Part shown: positions 6,563-15,628 of the stretch, piece after piece
Layout: the number at the start of each line of letters is the position of its first letter
Numbering within the stretch: position 1 is the first letter of the stretch
From: Dorea sp. CAG:317
GTDB lineage: Bacteria; Bacillota; Clostridia; Lachnospirales; Lachnospiraceae
Direction: 5' to 3'
NCBI GenBank assembly: GCA_000433535.1
Contig: FR892679.1
Location: 48,228-93,150 of the forward strand
DNA length: 44,923 bases
The notes under the pieces: model-generated
The model's input: the letters and a program-made list of their open reading frames with translations, nothing else
Told to the model about the DNA's origin: nothing
Database searches by the model: none
Program-made: the position numbers and the translations under genes

Positions 6563-9535
6563 TTAGTCACCGCCGGATGTGCTTCCAATCTGAGCAGCCT
6601 TTCCGGTAATGATTTCTTCTGCCGGCGCTTTGCCGTAATAGTATTTTATAACATCCCTTCCGACTTCAGCAGCGCGTGAAGAGCTGTATCCATTTGCAAT
6701 ACGGATCGCAAACGCCACTTCCGGATTTGCGCTTGGCGCGAAACCAACAAATAAACCGTGGTCAGGATGTGTTTTACTTTGCTGTGCGGTACCGGTCTTT
6801 CCGGACAATTCAAGTCCGCTTCGGTTCAGTTCCGAGAAAATATCAGCATTGTGTTCTACCTTAACAACATTTCGCATTCCCGTGTGTACTGCATTCCACG
6901 TAGAAGAAGGGATGTCGTCTAATGTGTTTTTGACTTCAGCTTCATATTCTTTTACAGTCTTACCATTCGAGGTAGTTACTTTATCAAGAAGTGTCAGGTC
7001 ATATACAGTTCCTTTATTGGCAACAGTTGTAATATATCTTGCAAGCTGACTGGTAGTGTAGTTATTGGTACCTTGTCCGATTGAAGAAGGTACGGATGAT
7101 TCATCTGAAATCTGTGGCTCTGCCTCCGGGATTTCAATTCCGGAAGTTTCAGACAAACCGAACTGAATCGCATACTTCTTCAAAGTATCGGTTCCAAGAT
7201 CACTGGAATAATATTGTGCTGTTTTGTCCCCATCTGCTGTGTCAGAACCGATATTTGCAATTCCCTGATCCTTAAGGCTCATCCGGTATCCCACTTCATA
7301 GAAGAAGTTGTTACAGGAATGTTCAATCGCCTGCGCAACAGTCAGACTGCCGTGTGAATTTGGATAAGCCCAGCACTTCGGATTCGGCTCTACCTTCTTG
7401 TAGACGCCGGAACATGGAAGGGTTGACTCAGTGTTGATCACACCTTCTGTAAGACCTGCAATCGCAACCAGCGGCTTGTAGGTAGAACCCGGAGCCGTCT
7501 TTTCCTGAGTTGCATTATTATAAAACGGTCTTGCACTGTCTGTAAGCAATTTATTGTAATACTCGGAATCCATTGTATTGGCAAGACGATTGTTATCATA
7601 TCCCGGATAGGACACACAGGCAAGCACATCTCCGTTAGTCGGATCTGTCATGACAAGAGATCCTGTACTTGGCTCAAGTCCCAACTGTCCCGGTGTAATT
7701 TCGAGATTCTCAATTTTATTGCGGATAAAGTCATAAGCGCCCATACTTCCGGCAGCCAGACTGTTATATTCCTCATCTTCTGTATCAAGAACTCCCTGCT
7801 CATAGAGCATAAGACAGATTTGATGTCCTGTGATGGAACCCGCTTTGATCATATATTTATAAATCAATTTATCAAAGCTGCTGCTGTCACTGATATAATC
7901 TGTAATATAAGCAGTCAGTGCTTCATATACTTCAGAAGAATCCGAATATTTTCCGCTTTCCGGCATGTAGTCCGCAAGCTTTGAGCTGTCAATCCAGTTT
8001 TTGGAGATCGCATAATTCAAATAAGTATAAATATTGATTGATTCATCATTATGCCATGCTTTATAAGTTTCGTCATTTGTATCAATGGCATCGGAAGATA
8101 ATACTTGTGTATTACTTTTCAGCATGTCATTGACGATAAAAGACAGATATGCTTTTACTTCTTTGGAACAATCTTTATAAGCCTTCGCAGACGGATCTGC
8201 AAGAATAGATGTCAGGTTTGCCAACACTTCTTCTTTTCGGGCTGAAAATGTATTCCATACGGATTTCTCAGTGTCCTTGGCATCTTCTTCCGAAAAATGT
8301 GTCATATCTAAAATATCGTTTGAGAGAAATGCATTATACACATCTCCTATCGGAATGATCACATCACTTGCATCCCCTGCCTTTGTCCGGTCATAGTCCA
8401 GTGTATTCTGAATTTTAGACAACAGAATTCCGGCAAGCTCCTGCTCCAATATATGATAAGCCGCCACCTGAAGATCCGCATCAATGGTAAGGTAAAGATC
8501 ATTTCCGGCTTTTGACTTTTTGCCCTGTACGGTCTCAATGACTTTACCTACATTGTTGACATACAGTTTTACTTCTCCCTTTTCCCCTTTAAGGTAAGAG
8601 TCCATTGTCTGCTCAATCCCGGATTTACCAATGGTATCATTCTTGTCGTAGATTTTCTGGTCTTCCTTACTGAGCGCATCGTATTCTTCCACAGAGATCT
8701 GACCGGTATATCCGATAATATTGGCAAAACATTTGCTGTCCGCATAACGTCTGAGAGCTTCTTCCTCTACGTTGACACCCTGGAGTGTATCCAGATTCTC
8801 CATAACGTCTGCCACTGTTTCATCACTGACATCTTCTGCGATCGTCGTAGCAATGTATTTCTGGAAACTGTTCAGTGACATTGCATAACGGATATTGATA
8901 AGCTTCAGAACTTCTTCTTTGCTGTATTTTTTCTGATTAATGCCATAGCCATATTGCTTGTCTGTACAGAGATACTTAATAATCTCATCCGGCGTCTGAT
9001 TTTTCTGCTCCTCCTTCAATTTGTCAATGGTTGCTTTTCCATACACATCGGCAATAAAACGAAGTCTCTGTGTATCAGATTCCGCAGTGAACATGTATTG
9101 ATTATCTTTATTCAGAATAATTCCAAAATCATTGATCACCGTGTCACCATTTGATTCCACCATATCGATCACTGTACGGATTACTTTATTTAACTCTTTA
9201 TTTTTTTGCTCTTTTGAATCATAGTCGCCATTATCTTCAATGGTCACAGAATACGCCAATTCGTTATAAGCCAGAAGCTTTCCGTTTCGATCGTATATAT
9301 TTCCTCTTGTGCCCTCCACATCTTTGGTCTTTTGAATCTGCAATTTATAGTTCTCTACATATTCCTGACCTTTGACGATCTGAAGATAAAATACACGTTG
9401 TATCAGTACCGCGGACATAATGCAAAATACGATAACAGCCACAAACAATCTGGACTTTAGCACTTCCGCAATCCCCGATTTGATACGTTTCCATAAACTA
9501 GACAAATCTGCTTGCACTCCTTTGTTCTTCTGCAT
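6563..9535 (-). CDS. mrdA: Penicillin-binding protein 2 with large insertion
   Basis: A 990-residue class B penicillin-binding protein, the transpeptidase partner of RodA. One membrane anchor (about residues 31-51) is followed by the dimerisation domain and the transpeptidase domain. Active-site motifs are STYK (S684-K687), SCN (S740-N742) and KTG (913-915). The protein is about 300 residues longer than typical PBP2: a helical, acidic stretch from about 350 to 620 lies between the LTIDADLQ motif and the strand that begins the catalytic domain (MTDPTNGDVLA). The ATG overlaps the end of mreD by 38 bases; a TTG eight codons further on also has a possible ribosome site. Confidence 0.9.
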   Translation of the reverse strand: MQKNKGVQADLSSLWKRIKSGIAEVLKSRLFVAVIVFCIMSAVLIQRVFYLQIVKGQEYVENYKLQIQKTKDVEGTRGNIYDRNGKLLAYNELAYSVTIEDNGDYDSKEQKNKELNKVIRTVIDMVESNGDTVINDFGIILNKDNQYMFTAESDTQRLRFIADVYGKATIDKLKEEQKNQTPDEIIKYLCTDKQYGYGINQKKYSKEEVLKLINIRYAMSLNSFQKYIATTIAEDVSDETVADVMENLDTLQGVNVEEEALRRYADSKCFANIIGYTGQISVEEYDALSKEDQKIYDKNDTIGKSGIEQTMDSYLKGEKGEVKLYVNNVGKVIETVQGKKSKAGNDLYLTIDADLQVAAYHILEQELAGILLSKIQNTLDYDRTKAGDASDVIIPIGDVYNAFLSNDILDMTHFSEEDAKDTEKSVWNTFSARKEEVLANLTSILADPSAKAYKDCSKEVKAYLSFIVNDMLKSNTQVLSSDAIDTNDETYKAWHNDESINIYTYLNYAISKNWIDSSKLADYMPESGKYSDSSEVYEALTAYITDYISDSSSFDKLIYKYMIKAGSITGHQICLMLYEQGVLDTEDEEYNSLAAGSMGAYDFIRNKIENLEITPGQLGLEPSTGSLVMTDPTNGDVLACVSYPGYDNNRLANTMDSEYYNKLLTDSARPFYNNATQEKTAPGSTYKPLVAIAGLTEGVINTESTLPCSGVYKKVEPNPKCWAYPNSHGSLTVAQAIEHSCNNFFYEVGYRMSLKDQGIANIGSDTADGDKTAQYYSSDLGTDTLKKYAIQFGLSETSGIEIPEAEPQISDESSVPSSIGQGTNNYTTSQLARYITTVANKGTVYDLTLLDKVTTSNGKTVKEYEAEVKNTLDDIPSSTWNAVHTGMRNVVKVEHNADIFSELNRSGLELSGKTGTAQQSKTHPDHGLFVGFAPSANPEVAFAIRIANGYSSSRAAEVGRDVIKYYYGKAPAEEIITGKAAQIGSTSGGD

Positions 9536-10016
9536 CCAGCTTCCGATTGATCTGCAGAATGATCTGATACAGAATCAAGGTCGCCAGAATCGTGTATACA
9601 AGTTCCGGGATGATGATATGAAGAAGATAGGTTCCAAAATGAAAATCTCCATTTAACATATAGACACCCACATAAGTAATTACACCGTAAGCCAGTTCAC
9701 TGGCAGCGATCAATGCGATAGGAAGTTTGATATCCTCATCATAGAACAGACGTTTAAACATTCCGTTCACATAACCGATCACCATATAGACCAGCATATA
9801 GAAGCCAAGACTTCCGCCCCAGAATAAATCTACAAACAGACCGGAAATAAGGCCTACGGTCATACCGCTTTTCTTGCCGCGCATAAACCCAAAAGATGCA
9901 GTTGTAATGATCATCAGGTTCGGGCAGATCGAAGCGAATCTTAACTTATGAAAAACAGTGCTTTCCAAAAGAAAACAGATTAATATGATGAAAAATGTAA
10001 TCACTTTTCGTTTCAT
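9498..10016 (-). CDS. mreD: Rod shape-determining protein MreD
   Basis: A 172-residue integral membrane protein with five or six hydrophobic segments, matching the MreD family in size and in the motifs near the start (FLLESTVFH) and centre (GLISGLFVDLFWG). MreD links MreC, RodA and PBP2 in the elongation complex. The ATG has GAGGAG eight bases upstream, formed by the last codons and stop of mreC. The 3' end overlaps the PBP2 gene. Confidence 0.88.
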   Translation of the reverse strand: MKRKVITFFIILICFLLESTVFHKLRFASICPNLMIITTASFGFMRGKKSGMTVGLISGLFVDLFWGGSLGFYMLVYMVIGYVNGMFKRLFYDEDIKLPIALIAASELAYGVITYVGVYMLNGDFHFGTYLLHIIIPELVYTILATLILYQIILQINRKLDAEEQRSASRFV

Positions 10017-10021
10017 AAGAA

Positions 10022-10897
10022 CTACTCCTCTTTCTTAGCTGCTGACTGGGCAGTCAAGTCATCCTTCGTTGATGTAATGACAAGAACTTCCTGCAGCTTA
10101 CTAAAATCAACTGCCGGTGTAATGTAACCGGAATAAGTAAGTTTATTTGAATCCAATTCCAATTCACTGATATATCCGATGAAAAGTCCCTGCACAAATC
10201 GATCGCTGACATGCGCAGTCACAACCTGCTCTCCCACTTCAATTTCATTTCCGTTATTGGCGAGTTTTTCAAATCTCAGTCTTCCGTCTGCGGCAAGCTT
10301 CAGATCTCCGCGGACAATACAAGTGTCTGAAGTAGACAACACCATCGCACTTACATTGCTGGAATCATCGATAATGGAACGAACTCTCGCATAATCCGGT
10401 CCAACTTCCGTTACAATACCTGCCAGACCACTGCCTGCCAGAACATTACAGTTTTCTTTGATTCCGTCATTACTGCCTTTATCAATAGTAAAGTCATTGA
10501 ACCAGTTTGTTCCGTTATTGGAAATGACGTGCGCCCCTACCTTTTGGTAATCGGAATAGTTTTCGTCCAATTTGTAGAGTTCCCGCAAACGCTCCAGCTC
10601 ATATTGATCTTGACGCAGTCTCGTATTGTCAATCGTTAAGTCATCTACCTTTTTTTGAAGTTCGTCGTTTTTATTCTGCATATCTTCCATCGTTTCAAAG
10701 TTACTGGAAACATCACTGATCCACATTCCCATGTAACTGATTCCCTTCTGCATAGGAACGACGGTATAATTGGCAATAAAAGTAAGTGGACCATTTCCTC
10801 CGGTAGCATGCTCAATCCCCATCAGGACAACACAGAAGAATGCAATGATCAACAGCCAGTATTTACTTGGAAGCGAAGATTGATTTCTAATTTTCAT
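10022..10897 (-). CDS. mreC: Rod shape-determining protein MreC
   Basis: A 291-residue bitopic membrane protein. One membrane helix (about residues 13-30) is followed by a coiled coil (about 70-110) and the beta-rich MreC domain, with the family motifs VISNNGTNWFNDFTIDKG, GLAGIVTEVG and RSIIDDSSNVSAMV. MreC scaffolds the elongation complex outside the membrane and activates PBP2/RodA. It starts one base after the mreB-like stop and ends five bases before mreD. Confidence 0.92.
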   Translation of the reverse strand: MKIRNQSSLPSKYWLLIIAFFCVVLMGIEHATGGNGPLTFIANYTVVPMQKGISYMGMWISDVSSNFETMEDMQNKNDELQKKVDDLTIDNTRLRQDQYELERLRELYKLDENYSDYQKVGAHVISNNGTNWFNDFTIDKGSNDGIKENCNVLAGSGLAGIVTEVGPDYARVRSIIDDSSNVSAMVLSTSDTCIVRGDLKLAADGRLRFEKLANNGNEIEVGEQVVTAHVSDRFVQGLFIGYISELELDSNKLTYSGYITPAVDFSKLQEVLVITSTKDDLTAQSAAKKEE

Positions 10898-10898
10898 A

Positions 10899-11921
10899 TT
10901 ATCTCATCCACCTATAATTATCATCTAACATTGAAAATGCAAGTTTTCTCAATTCCTTGGAATTGATGATCTTTTCAAGTCCATGAACAGCACAGACATC
11001 CGGGTCTTTTGCCACAGCGACAGGGAGCCCTGTTGCTTTTTTGATATAAGTATCCAGTCCCGGCATAGCAGCCATTCCACCGGTTAAGAAAATACCGTTC
11101 TTATGAATCGCGTTTCTTACTTCCGGCGGTGTCCGATCGATCATAGAATGAATCGCACGGACACATTCCAGCAGCGGATCGCGAAGAGCCGCACGCACCA
11201 GAGTATAAGAGATGTTTTTCTGCATCGGTACGCCTGTGATCAGATCTCTTCCGGCTACATTCAAAGAAGCATCGGTTTCTCCGGTAAATACTCCAAATCT
11301 TTTGCGCAATACTTCTGCTGTCTGTCTCCCGATCAAAAAGTCATGGCTGTGACGGACTAAAGTAACGATGGATTCATCATAGAGTGTTCCTCCGGTTTTA
11401 AGAAGCCGGTTTAGAACAAGACCGCCGCCTGCAATTACAGAGAGCTCCGTTGTCTCTCCGCCAAAGTTCACGATCACCATTCCTTTTGTTTCTGTCACAT
11501 CAAGACCAAGTCCGATGGCATCCGCAATGGAACGCTCTACAATATTTACCTCTTTTGCTCTCGCTGTAGAGTGGATTACCAGATCAAAGAATGCTTTCTT
11601 CTCCACCTCAGTCACATCCGTAGGAACCGCGATTACGTATTCAGCGCCTCGCACAAACTGCCGACCTTCCTTCAACAGATTTTGAAGAAGGAACTGCATG
11701 TTGTTGAATCTGGAGATTACTCCTCCTTTCATCGGAAAAATAACCTCGATATTCGCCGGCGCTTTCTGGTACATCTCATAAGCGGTATCCCCTACTGCAA
11801 AGATTTCCCGCTGGTCTCTGATCGCAATGACATTTTTCTCTTTCCAGATTGTATCTTTTTTCTTGTCATAGACTTTAATCTCATAAGAACCAAGATCCAG
11901 TCCATATGTATTTTTTACCAT
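10899..11921 (-). CDS. mreB: Divergent MreB-like actin homologue
   Basis: A 340-residue actin-fold protein in the mreB position. Phosphate-1 is recognisable (GLDLGSYEIKVY, D9 kept) and so is the adenosine motif (FLTGGMAAMPGLD). Other ATPase residues differ from canonical MreB: the catalytic glutamate that precedes Pro in EEPMAAAIG is Arg130 (ERSIADAIG), and the phosphate-2 aspartate of DIGGGTTE is Asn152 with Glu156 replacing a glycine (NFGGETTE). It may bind nucleotide without normal hydrolysis, and a canonical MreB could exist elsewhere in the genome. AAAGGA is nine bases before the ATG. It leads the mreBCD-PBP2 genes, six bases after radC. Confidence 0.88.
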   Translation of the reverse strand: MVKNTYGLDLGSYEIKVYDKKKDTIWKEKNVIAIRDQREIFAVGDTAYEMYQKAPANIEVIFPMKGGVISRFNNMQFLLQNLLKEGRQFVRGAEYVIAVPTDVTEVEKKAFFDLVIHSTARAKEVNIVERSIADAIGLGLDVTETKGMVIVNFGGETTELSVIAGGGLVLNRLLKTGGTLYDESIVTLVRHSHDFLIGRQTAEVLRKRFGVFTGETDASLNVAGRDLITGVPMQKNISYTLVRAALRDPLLECVRAIHSMIDRTPPEVRNAIHKNGIFLTGGMAAMPGLDTYIKKATGLPVAVAKDPDVCAVHGLEKIINSKELRKLAFSMLDDNYRWMR

Positions 11922-11927
11922 CTGAAC

Positions 11928-12629
11928 TTATCCTTTCCAAAGCAAATTTTCTTCTTGAAAGCTTACATAACAATTATTCCCAATAATAATATGATCTAAC
12001 AGCTCAATTCCGATCAAAAGACCGCATTCGCTGATTCTTTTCGTCGTCAAAACATCATCCCTGCTGGGAGTCGGATCTCCGCTCGGATGATTGTGAAGTA
12101 AAATCATAGACACTGCTTCTTTTTTCAGCGCCTCCACGAACAATTCTCTTGGCGTGACAAGAGACGCATTCACTGTTCCTTTGGATATGTTCGTCTCATC
12201 GATTAATTCCGCCTTGGAATTCAACAGAAGAAGCTTCATCACTTCCTGGTTTCTATGCCGCAGATCTTCCATATAATATTCTGCCACCGATTGGGATGAG
12301 GAAAAACGAAGTCTCGGCTCAACAGAAGCTTTCGAAAGCCTCTTTGCCAGTTCCGACAGACAGAGAATCTGTACTGCCTTCACTTTACCTATGCCTTTTA
12401 ACTTCATCAGACTTTGAAATGAAAACTGATGAATGCCCAGAAGTCCTGCTCCTCCATCTTGATAGAGAAGCCTTTTGGCCAATGCAAGTACATTTTCCCC
12501 CTTCGTTCCGGTGCGAAGAAGCACTGCTAGAAGTTCGGCATCACTCAAAGCTTCAGCGCCCTGTTTCAGGCATTTTTCATACGGACGCTCTGCATTTGGA
12601 ATGTCCTTCATTGTATTCATTCGATTCAT
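11928..12629 (-). CDS. radC: RadC family protein (JAB/MPN domain)
   Basis: A 233-residue RadC protein. The N-terminal helix-hairpin-helix part (about residues 15-85, with LLRTGTKGENV and LKGIGKVKAVQI) is followed by the JAB metalloprotease-like domain with the zinc motif HNHPSGDPTPSRDD. Its cellular role is unsettled despite the historical DNA repair name. The gene precedes mreB in many Firmicutes, as here. Three ATG codons lie within seven codons; none has a strong ribosome site, so the exact start is uncertain. A probable promoter lies about 60 bases upstream. Confidence 0.93.
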   Translation of the reverse strand: MNRMNTMKDIPNAERPYEKCLKQGAEALSDAELLAVLLRTGTKGENVLALAKRLLYQDGGAGLLGIHQFSFQSLMKLKGIGKVKAVQILCLSELAKRLSKASVEPRLRFSSSQSVAEYYMEDLRHRNQEVMKLLLLNSKAELIDETNISKGTVNASLVTPRELFVEALKKEAVSMILLHNHPSGDPTPSRDDVLTTKRISECGLLIGIELLDHIIIGNNCYVSFQEENLLWKG

Positions 12630-12687
12630 CTTAAGTTAAGATTCGCTATACTCCACCTTAAGTTTCTCTCCTTGAAAAACTCAATAC

Positions 12688-12716
12688 ATTCTACCATATT
12701 TACCAAAAAGTGTATA
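12688..12716 (-). promoter_or_regulatory. Probable sigma-A promoter for radC-mre genes
   Basis: On the minus strand TATACA and TAGAAT are separated by 17 bases, and the -10 box is preceded by TGG (extended -10). It stands 59 bases before the radC ATG, in the only untranslated gap between the FAD protein gene and radC, and probably drives the shape-gene operon. Confidence 0.5.
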
Positions 12717-12738
12717 GAGTTATACCATTAAAATTTTC

Positions 12739-14376
12739 TTAATACGTAAGCCCTTTGTCGAAAGGAGCATACTTTTGGCTGACAGATTCTGCCACTTTAA
12801 GTCCATCCATGGAGGCAGATGTAATACCTCCTGCGTAGCCCGCTCCTTCCCCACAGGGATATAATCCTCTCACCACACTCTGCATGGTTTGATCCCGCAA
12901 AATTCTCACCGGAGATGAGGTTCGGCTTTCCACTGCTGACAAAACCGTATCCGGGTCAGCATAGCCTTTCAGCTTCCGGTCAAACATCAGAATCCCCTGT
13001 TCCAACGCATCTGCAATTACTTCCGGGAAAATCTGACGGATGTTCGTCCATGTAATGTCCCCTTTTATCTGTGGCAGAATCGCTCCTGCCCCGGAAGAAG
13101 CCTTGTTTTGGCAAAAATCACCAAACAATTGTACCGGTATCCTTCCATTTCCAGCATGGTAAGCAGCTTCTTCTAATTTCTGCTGAAACGCGACTCCTGC
13201 AAGGATGTCTTCTGTTCCGAAGTCCTCAGGTGTGACGGTGACAATCACTGCACTATTTGCATTTTTGCCGTCCCGTCCGCTGTAGCTCATGCCGTTGACT
13301 GCAATGCGTCCCTCCTCGGAAGAGGCATTGACAACATAGCCTCCCGGACACATGCAAAATGTATAGACCCCTCGCCCATTTTCCAGCTTGGCGGTCAATT
13401 TGTAGGCAGCCGCCGGAAGAGAGTTCTTTCGAGCGCTTCCATACTGACTTTCGTCGATCATAGTCTGAAGGTGCTCTGCACGCACACCGACCGCGAAGGA
13501 TTTTGCTTCCATCGGAATCTCTTTTTCGTGAAGCATATGGAAGGTATCACGGGCGCTGTGACCGATTGCAAGTACCGCAAGCTCTGTCGGAATTACGGAT
13601 ATTTCATTCGTATGCGTATCTTGAATCTCCAGAGAAACCAGTGCCTTTTCTCCATCTTTTTCTTCAAAGTTCACAGCGGACACTTTGGTATGGAACCTTA
13701 CTTCTCCACCGGATTTCTCAATGGAAGCTCGCATGTTTTTTACTACATCTACCAGGATATCTGTTCCGATATGCGGTTTGTTATCATAAAGAATCTGTTC
13801 TGGAGCGCCATGCTTTACAAAGACTTCTAACACTTCTCGTCCTCTTCCTTCTTTGTCATGCACAAGCGTATTCAGCTTTCCGTCAGAAAATGTTCCGGCA
13901 CCGCCTTCCCCAAACTGTACGTTCGAATTGGATTTTAACTTCCCGTTTTTCCAAAAATCTTCTACGTCCTTCACGCGTACGTCAACCGCTTCCCCTCGTT
14001 CCAGAAGGAGCGGTCGATATCCCATTTTCGCAAGCGCATATGTACAGAAAAGCCCGGCCGGACCACTTCCTATGATAACCGGACGCTCACGGAGGGACTG
14101 CTCGCCGCAAGGTATAATCTTATAATCGGCAATCGGTCCGCGAAAGAGAACGTTTGGATTTTTGATTTTATGTTTCAACGCTTTCTCACGTTTCACTTCT
14201 GCTTCCACTGTATATACATAAAAAAGTACCGGCTTTTTTCTTGCGTCCAAAGACCGTTTTAAAATACGAAAAGACAGAAGATCTGTCTTACGTATGCCCA
14301 GCACTTTTTTGATTTTTTCTTCTAACTGTTCCTCTGTGTGAGGAATCTGTAATTTCAGTTGACTGATCTGAATCAT
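12739..14376 (-). CDS. FAD-dependent dehydrogenase of the COG2509 type
   Basis: A 545-residue flavoprotein. An N-terminal region of about 90 residues precedes the dinucleotide-binding motif GSGPAGLFCTYALAKMG, and further flavoprotein motifs follow (GEGGAGTFSDGKL, LAIGHSARDT, and a C-terminal CGEGAGYAGGITSASMDGLK segment that closes the FAD site). This matches the uncharacterised COG2509 family found in many anaerobes; the substrate is unknown. It starts three bases after the stop of the neighbouring BaiN-like flavoprotein gene, so two unrelated flavoproteins appear to be cotranscribed. Confidence 0.85.
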   Translation of the reverse strand: MIQISQLKLQIPHTEEQLEEKIKKVLGIRKTDLLSFRILKRSLDARKKPVLFYVYTVEAEVKREKALKHKIKNPNVLFRGPIADYKIIPCGEQSLRERPVIIGSGPAGLFCTYALAKMGYRPLLLERGEAVDVRVKDVEDFWKNGKLKSNSNVQFGEGGAGTFSDGKLNTLVHDKEGRGREVLEVFVKHGAPEQILYDNKPHIGTDILVDVVKNMRASIEKSGGEVRFHTKVSAVNFEEKDGEKALVSLEIQDTHTNEISVIPTELAVLAIGHSARDTFHMLHEKEIPMEAKSFAVGVRAEHLQTMIDESQYGSARKNSLPAAAYKLTAKLENGRGVYTFCMCPGGYVVNASSEEGRIAVNGMSYSGRDGKNANSAVIVTVTPEDFGTEDILAGVAFQQKLEEAAYHAGNGRIPVQLFGDFCQNKASSGAGAILPQIKGDITWTNIRQIFPEVIADALEQGILMFDRKLKGYADPDTVLSAVESRTSSPVRILRDQTMQSVVRGLYPCGEGAGYAGGITSASMDGLKVAESVSQKYAPFDKGLTY

Positions 14377-14379
14377 ATA

Positions 14380-15609
14380 TTACTCCAATCTTCCTGCGGC
14401 TGTTCCTGCTAAATATCCGCTTGCCCATGCCCATTGCAGATTATAGCCGCCACAGATTCCATCTACATCTAACAATTCTCCGGCAAGATACAGATTCTTA
14501 CAACAGAGAGATTCCATTGTATCGTGAGAAACTTCGTCAAAACGAATACCGCCTGCACATACCTGTGCCTGTTCAAACCCATTGGTATCTGTGATTACGA
14601 ATTCCATATTCTTACATGCATGAAGAAGTGCGGAAAAAGAAGTCTTTGAAAGTTCCGATACTTTCGTCTGTTCTCTGATGCCTGCATATCTGAGAATACA
14701 GGGAATTAACTTCTGATTGAATATACCGATAAGAAACTTCGACATGGTAAGCATTTGCCGCTGTTCCATTCTCTTTGTCAAGAAGCCGCACAGCTCCTTT
14801 TGATCCATCTGCGGGATCAGATCCAGATGGACAACTGCATTTTTATGATAATAAAGCGCTTTTGCCGCACAGCGGCTAATCTGAAAGATCGGGATTCCCG
14901 AAAGACCGTAAGCGGTAATCTGAACTTCCCCTCGATCTTTTGCTATATAGGTTCCATCTTCATAGAAAGACACTTCTGCATCTGTTCTTACGCCGACAGC
15001 CGCTTTCAGCGCAAAACGGTCTACTTTCAGCTGCACAAGAGCCGGTACCACCGGAACCATATGGTGCCCCATAGATTTTGCAAGGTCATACCCGCTTCCA
15101 TCGGAGCCCAGCGCCGGCGCTGCCTTTCCGCCACATGCCAGAATCACTGCATCCGCCTCGTATTTTTTCCCGTCCGTGAAAATAAGAAATCCTTTTTTTG
15201 TTTTCTTTAATCCGGTCACATATACATTCGTCTCTACTTCAACGCCTGCCTGCTGAAGTCTCGTCCTGAGTACACTTACGATTGATGACGCCTGATCAGA
15301 ACGCGGATAGTAATAGCCGTTTCGGTCCTTGGGAAGAATACCAAGATCAGAGAATACATCCAGTGTTTCAGTTGTTCCGAATTGCTGCAGCACTTCCTCA
15401 ATCCCGTTTGGAGTATCCGAGAAAAAGCAGTTCGCATTCATTACCTGATTGGTGAAATTACATCGTCCGTTCCCGGTAGACAAAATTTTCTTTCCCGGCA
15501 GATCTTTGCGTTCAAGGATACGAATCTGAGCCGCGGGATTTTCTTTTGCTGCAGCTATGGCTGCCATCATTCCGGAAGCTCCGCCTCCTACGATCACGAT
15601 TTTTTTCAT
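14380..15609 (-). CDS. BaiN/HI0933 family flavoprotein
   Basis: A 409-residue NAD(P)/FAD-dependent oxidoreductase of the HI0933/YhiN/BaiN family. The FAD-binding motif IVGGGASGMMAAIAAA lies at the very start; GNGRCNFTN, ACGGKAAPALGSDGSG and the terminal CGGYNLQWAWASG motif are characteristic. Some relatives were proposed to act in bile acid dehydroxylation, but the family is wide and the substrate here is not known. The ATG at 15609 has AAAGGAGG close upstream; an upstream in-frame start at 15651 would overlap the preceding gene without a ribosome site. It lies 19 bases after the methionine gamma-lyase family gene. Confidence 0.88.
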   Translation of the reverse strand: MKKIVIVGGGASGMMAAIAAAKENPAAQIRILERKDLPGKKILSTGNGRCNFTNQVMNANCFFSDTPNGIEEVLQQFGTTETLDVFSDLGILPKDRNGYYYPRSDQASSIVSVLRTRLQQAGVEVETNVYVTGLKKTKKGFLIFTDGKKYEADAVILACGGKAAPALGSDGSGYDLAKSMGHHMVPVVPALVQLKVDRFALKAAVGVRTDAEVSFYEDGTYIAKDRGEVQITAYGLSGIPIFQISRCAAKALYYHKNAVVHLDLIPQMDQKELCGFLTKRMEQRQMLTMSKFLIGIFNQKLIPCILRYAGIREQTKVSELSKTSFSALLHACKNMEFVITDTNGFEQAQVCAGGIRFDEVSHDTMESLCCKNLYLAGELLDVDGICGGYNLQWAWASGYLAGTAAGRLE

Positions 15610-15628
15610 AGTGCCTCCTTTATAGTTC

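Noticed and set aside
13503..14075. Plus-strand frame of 190 codons antisense to the COG2509 flavoprotein
   Set aside because: Shadow frame without ribosome site or recognisable motifs.
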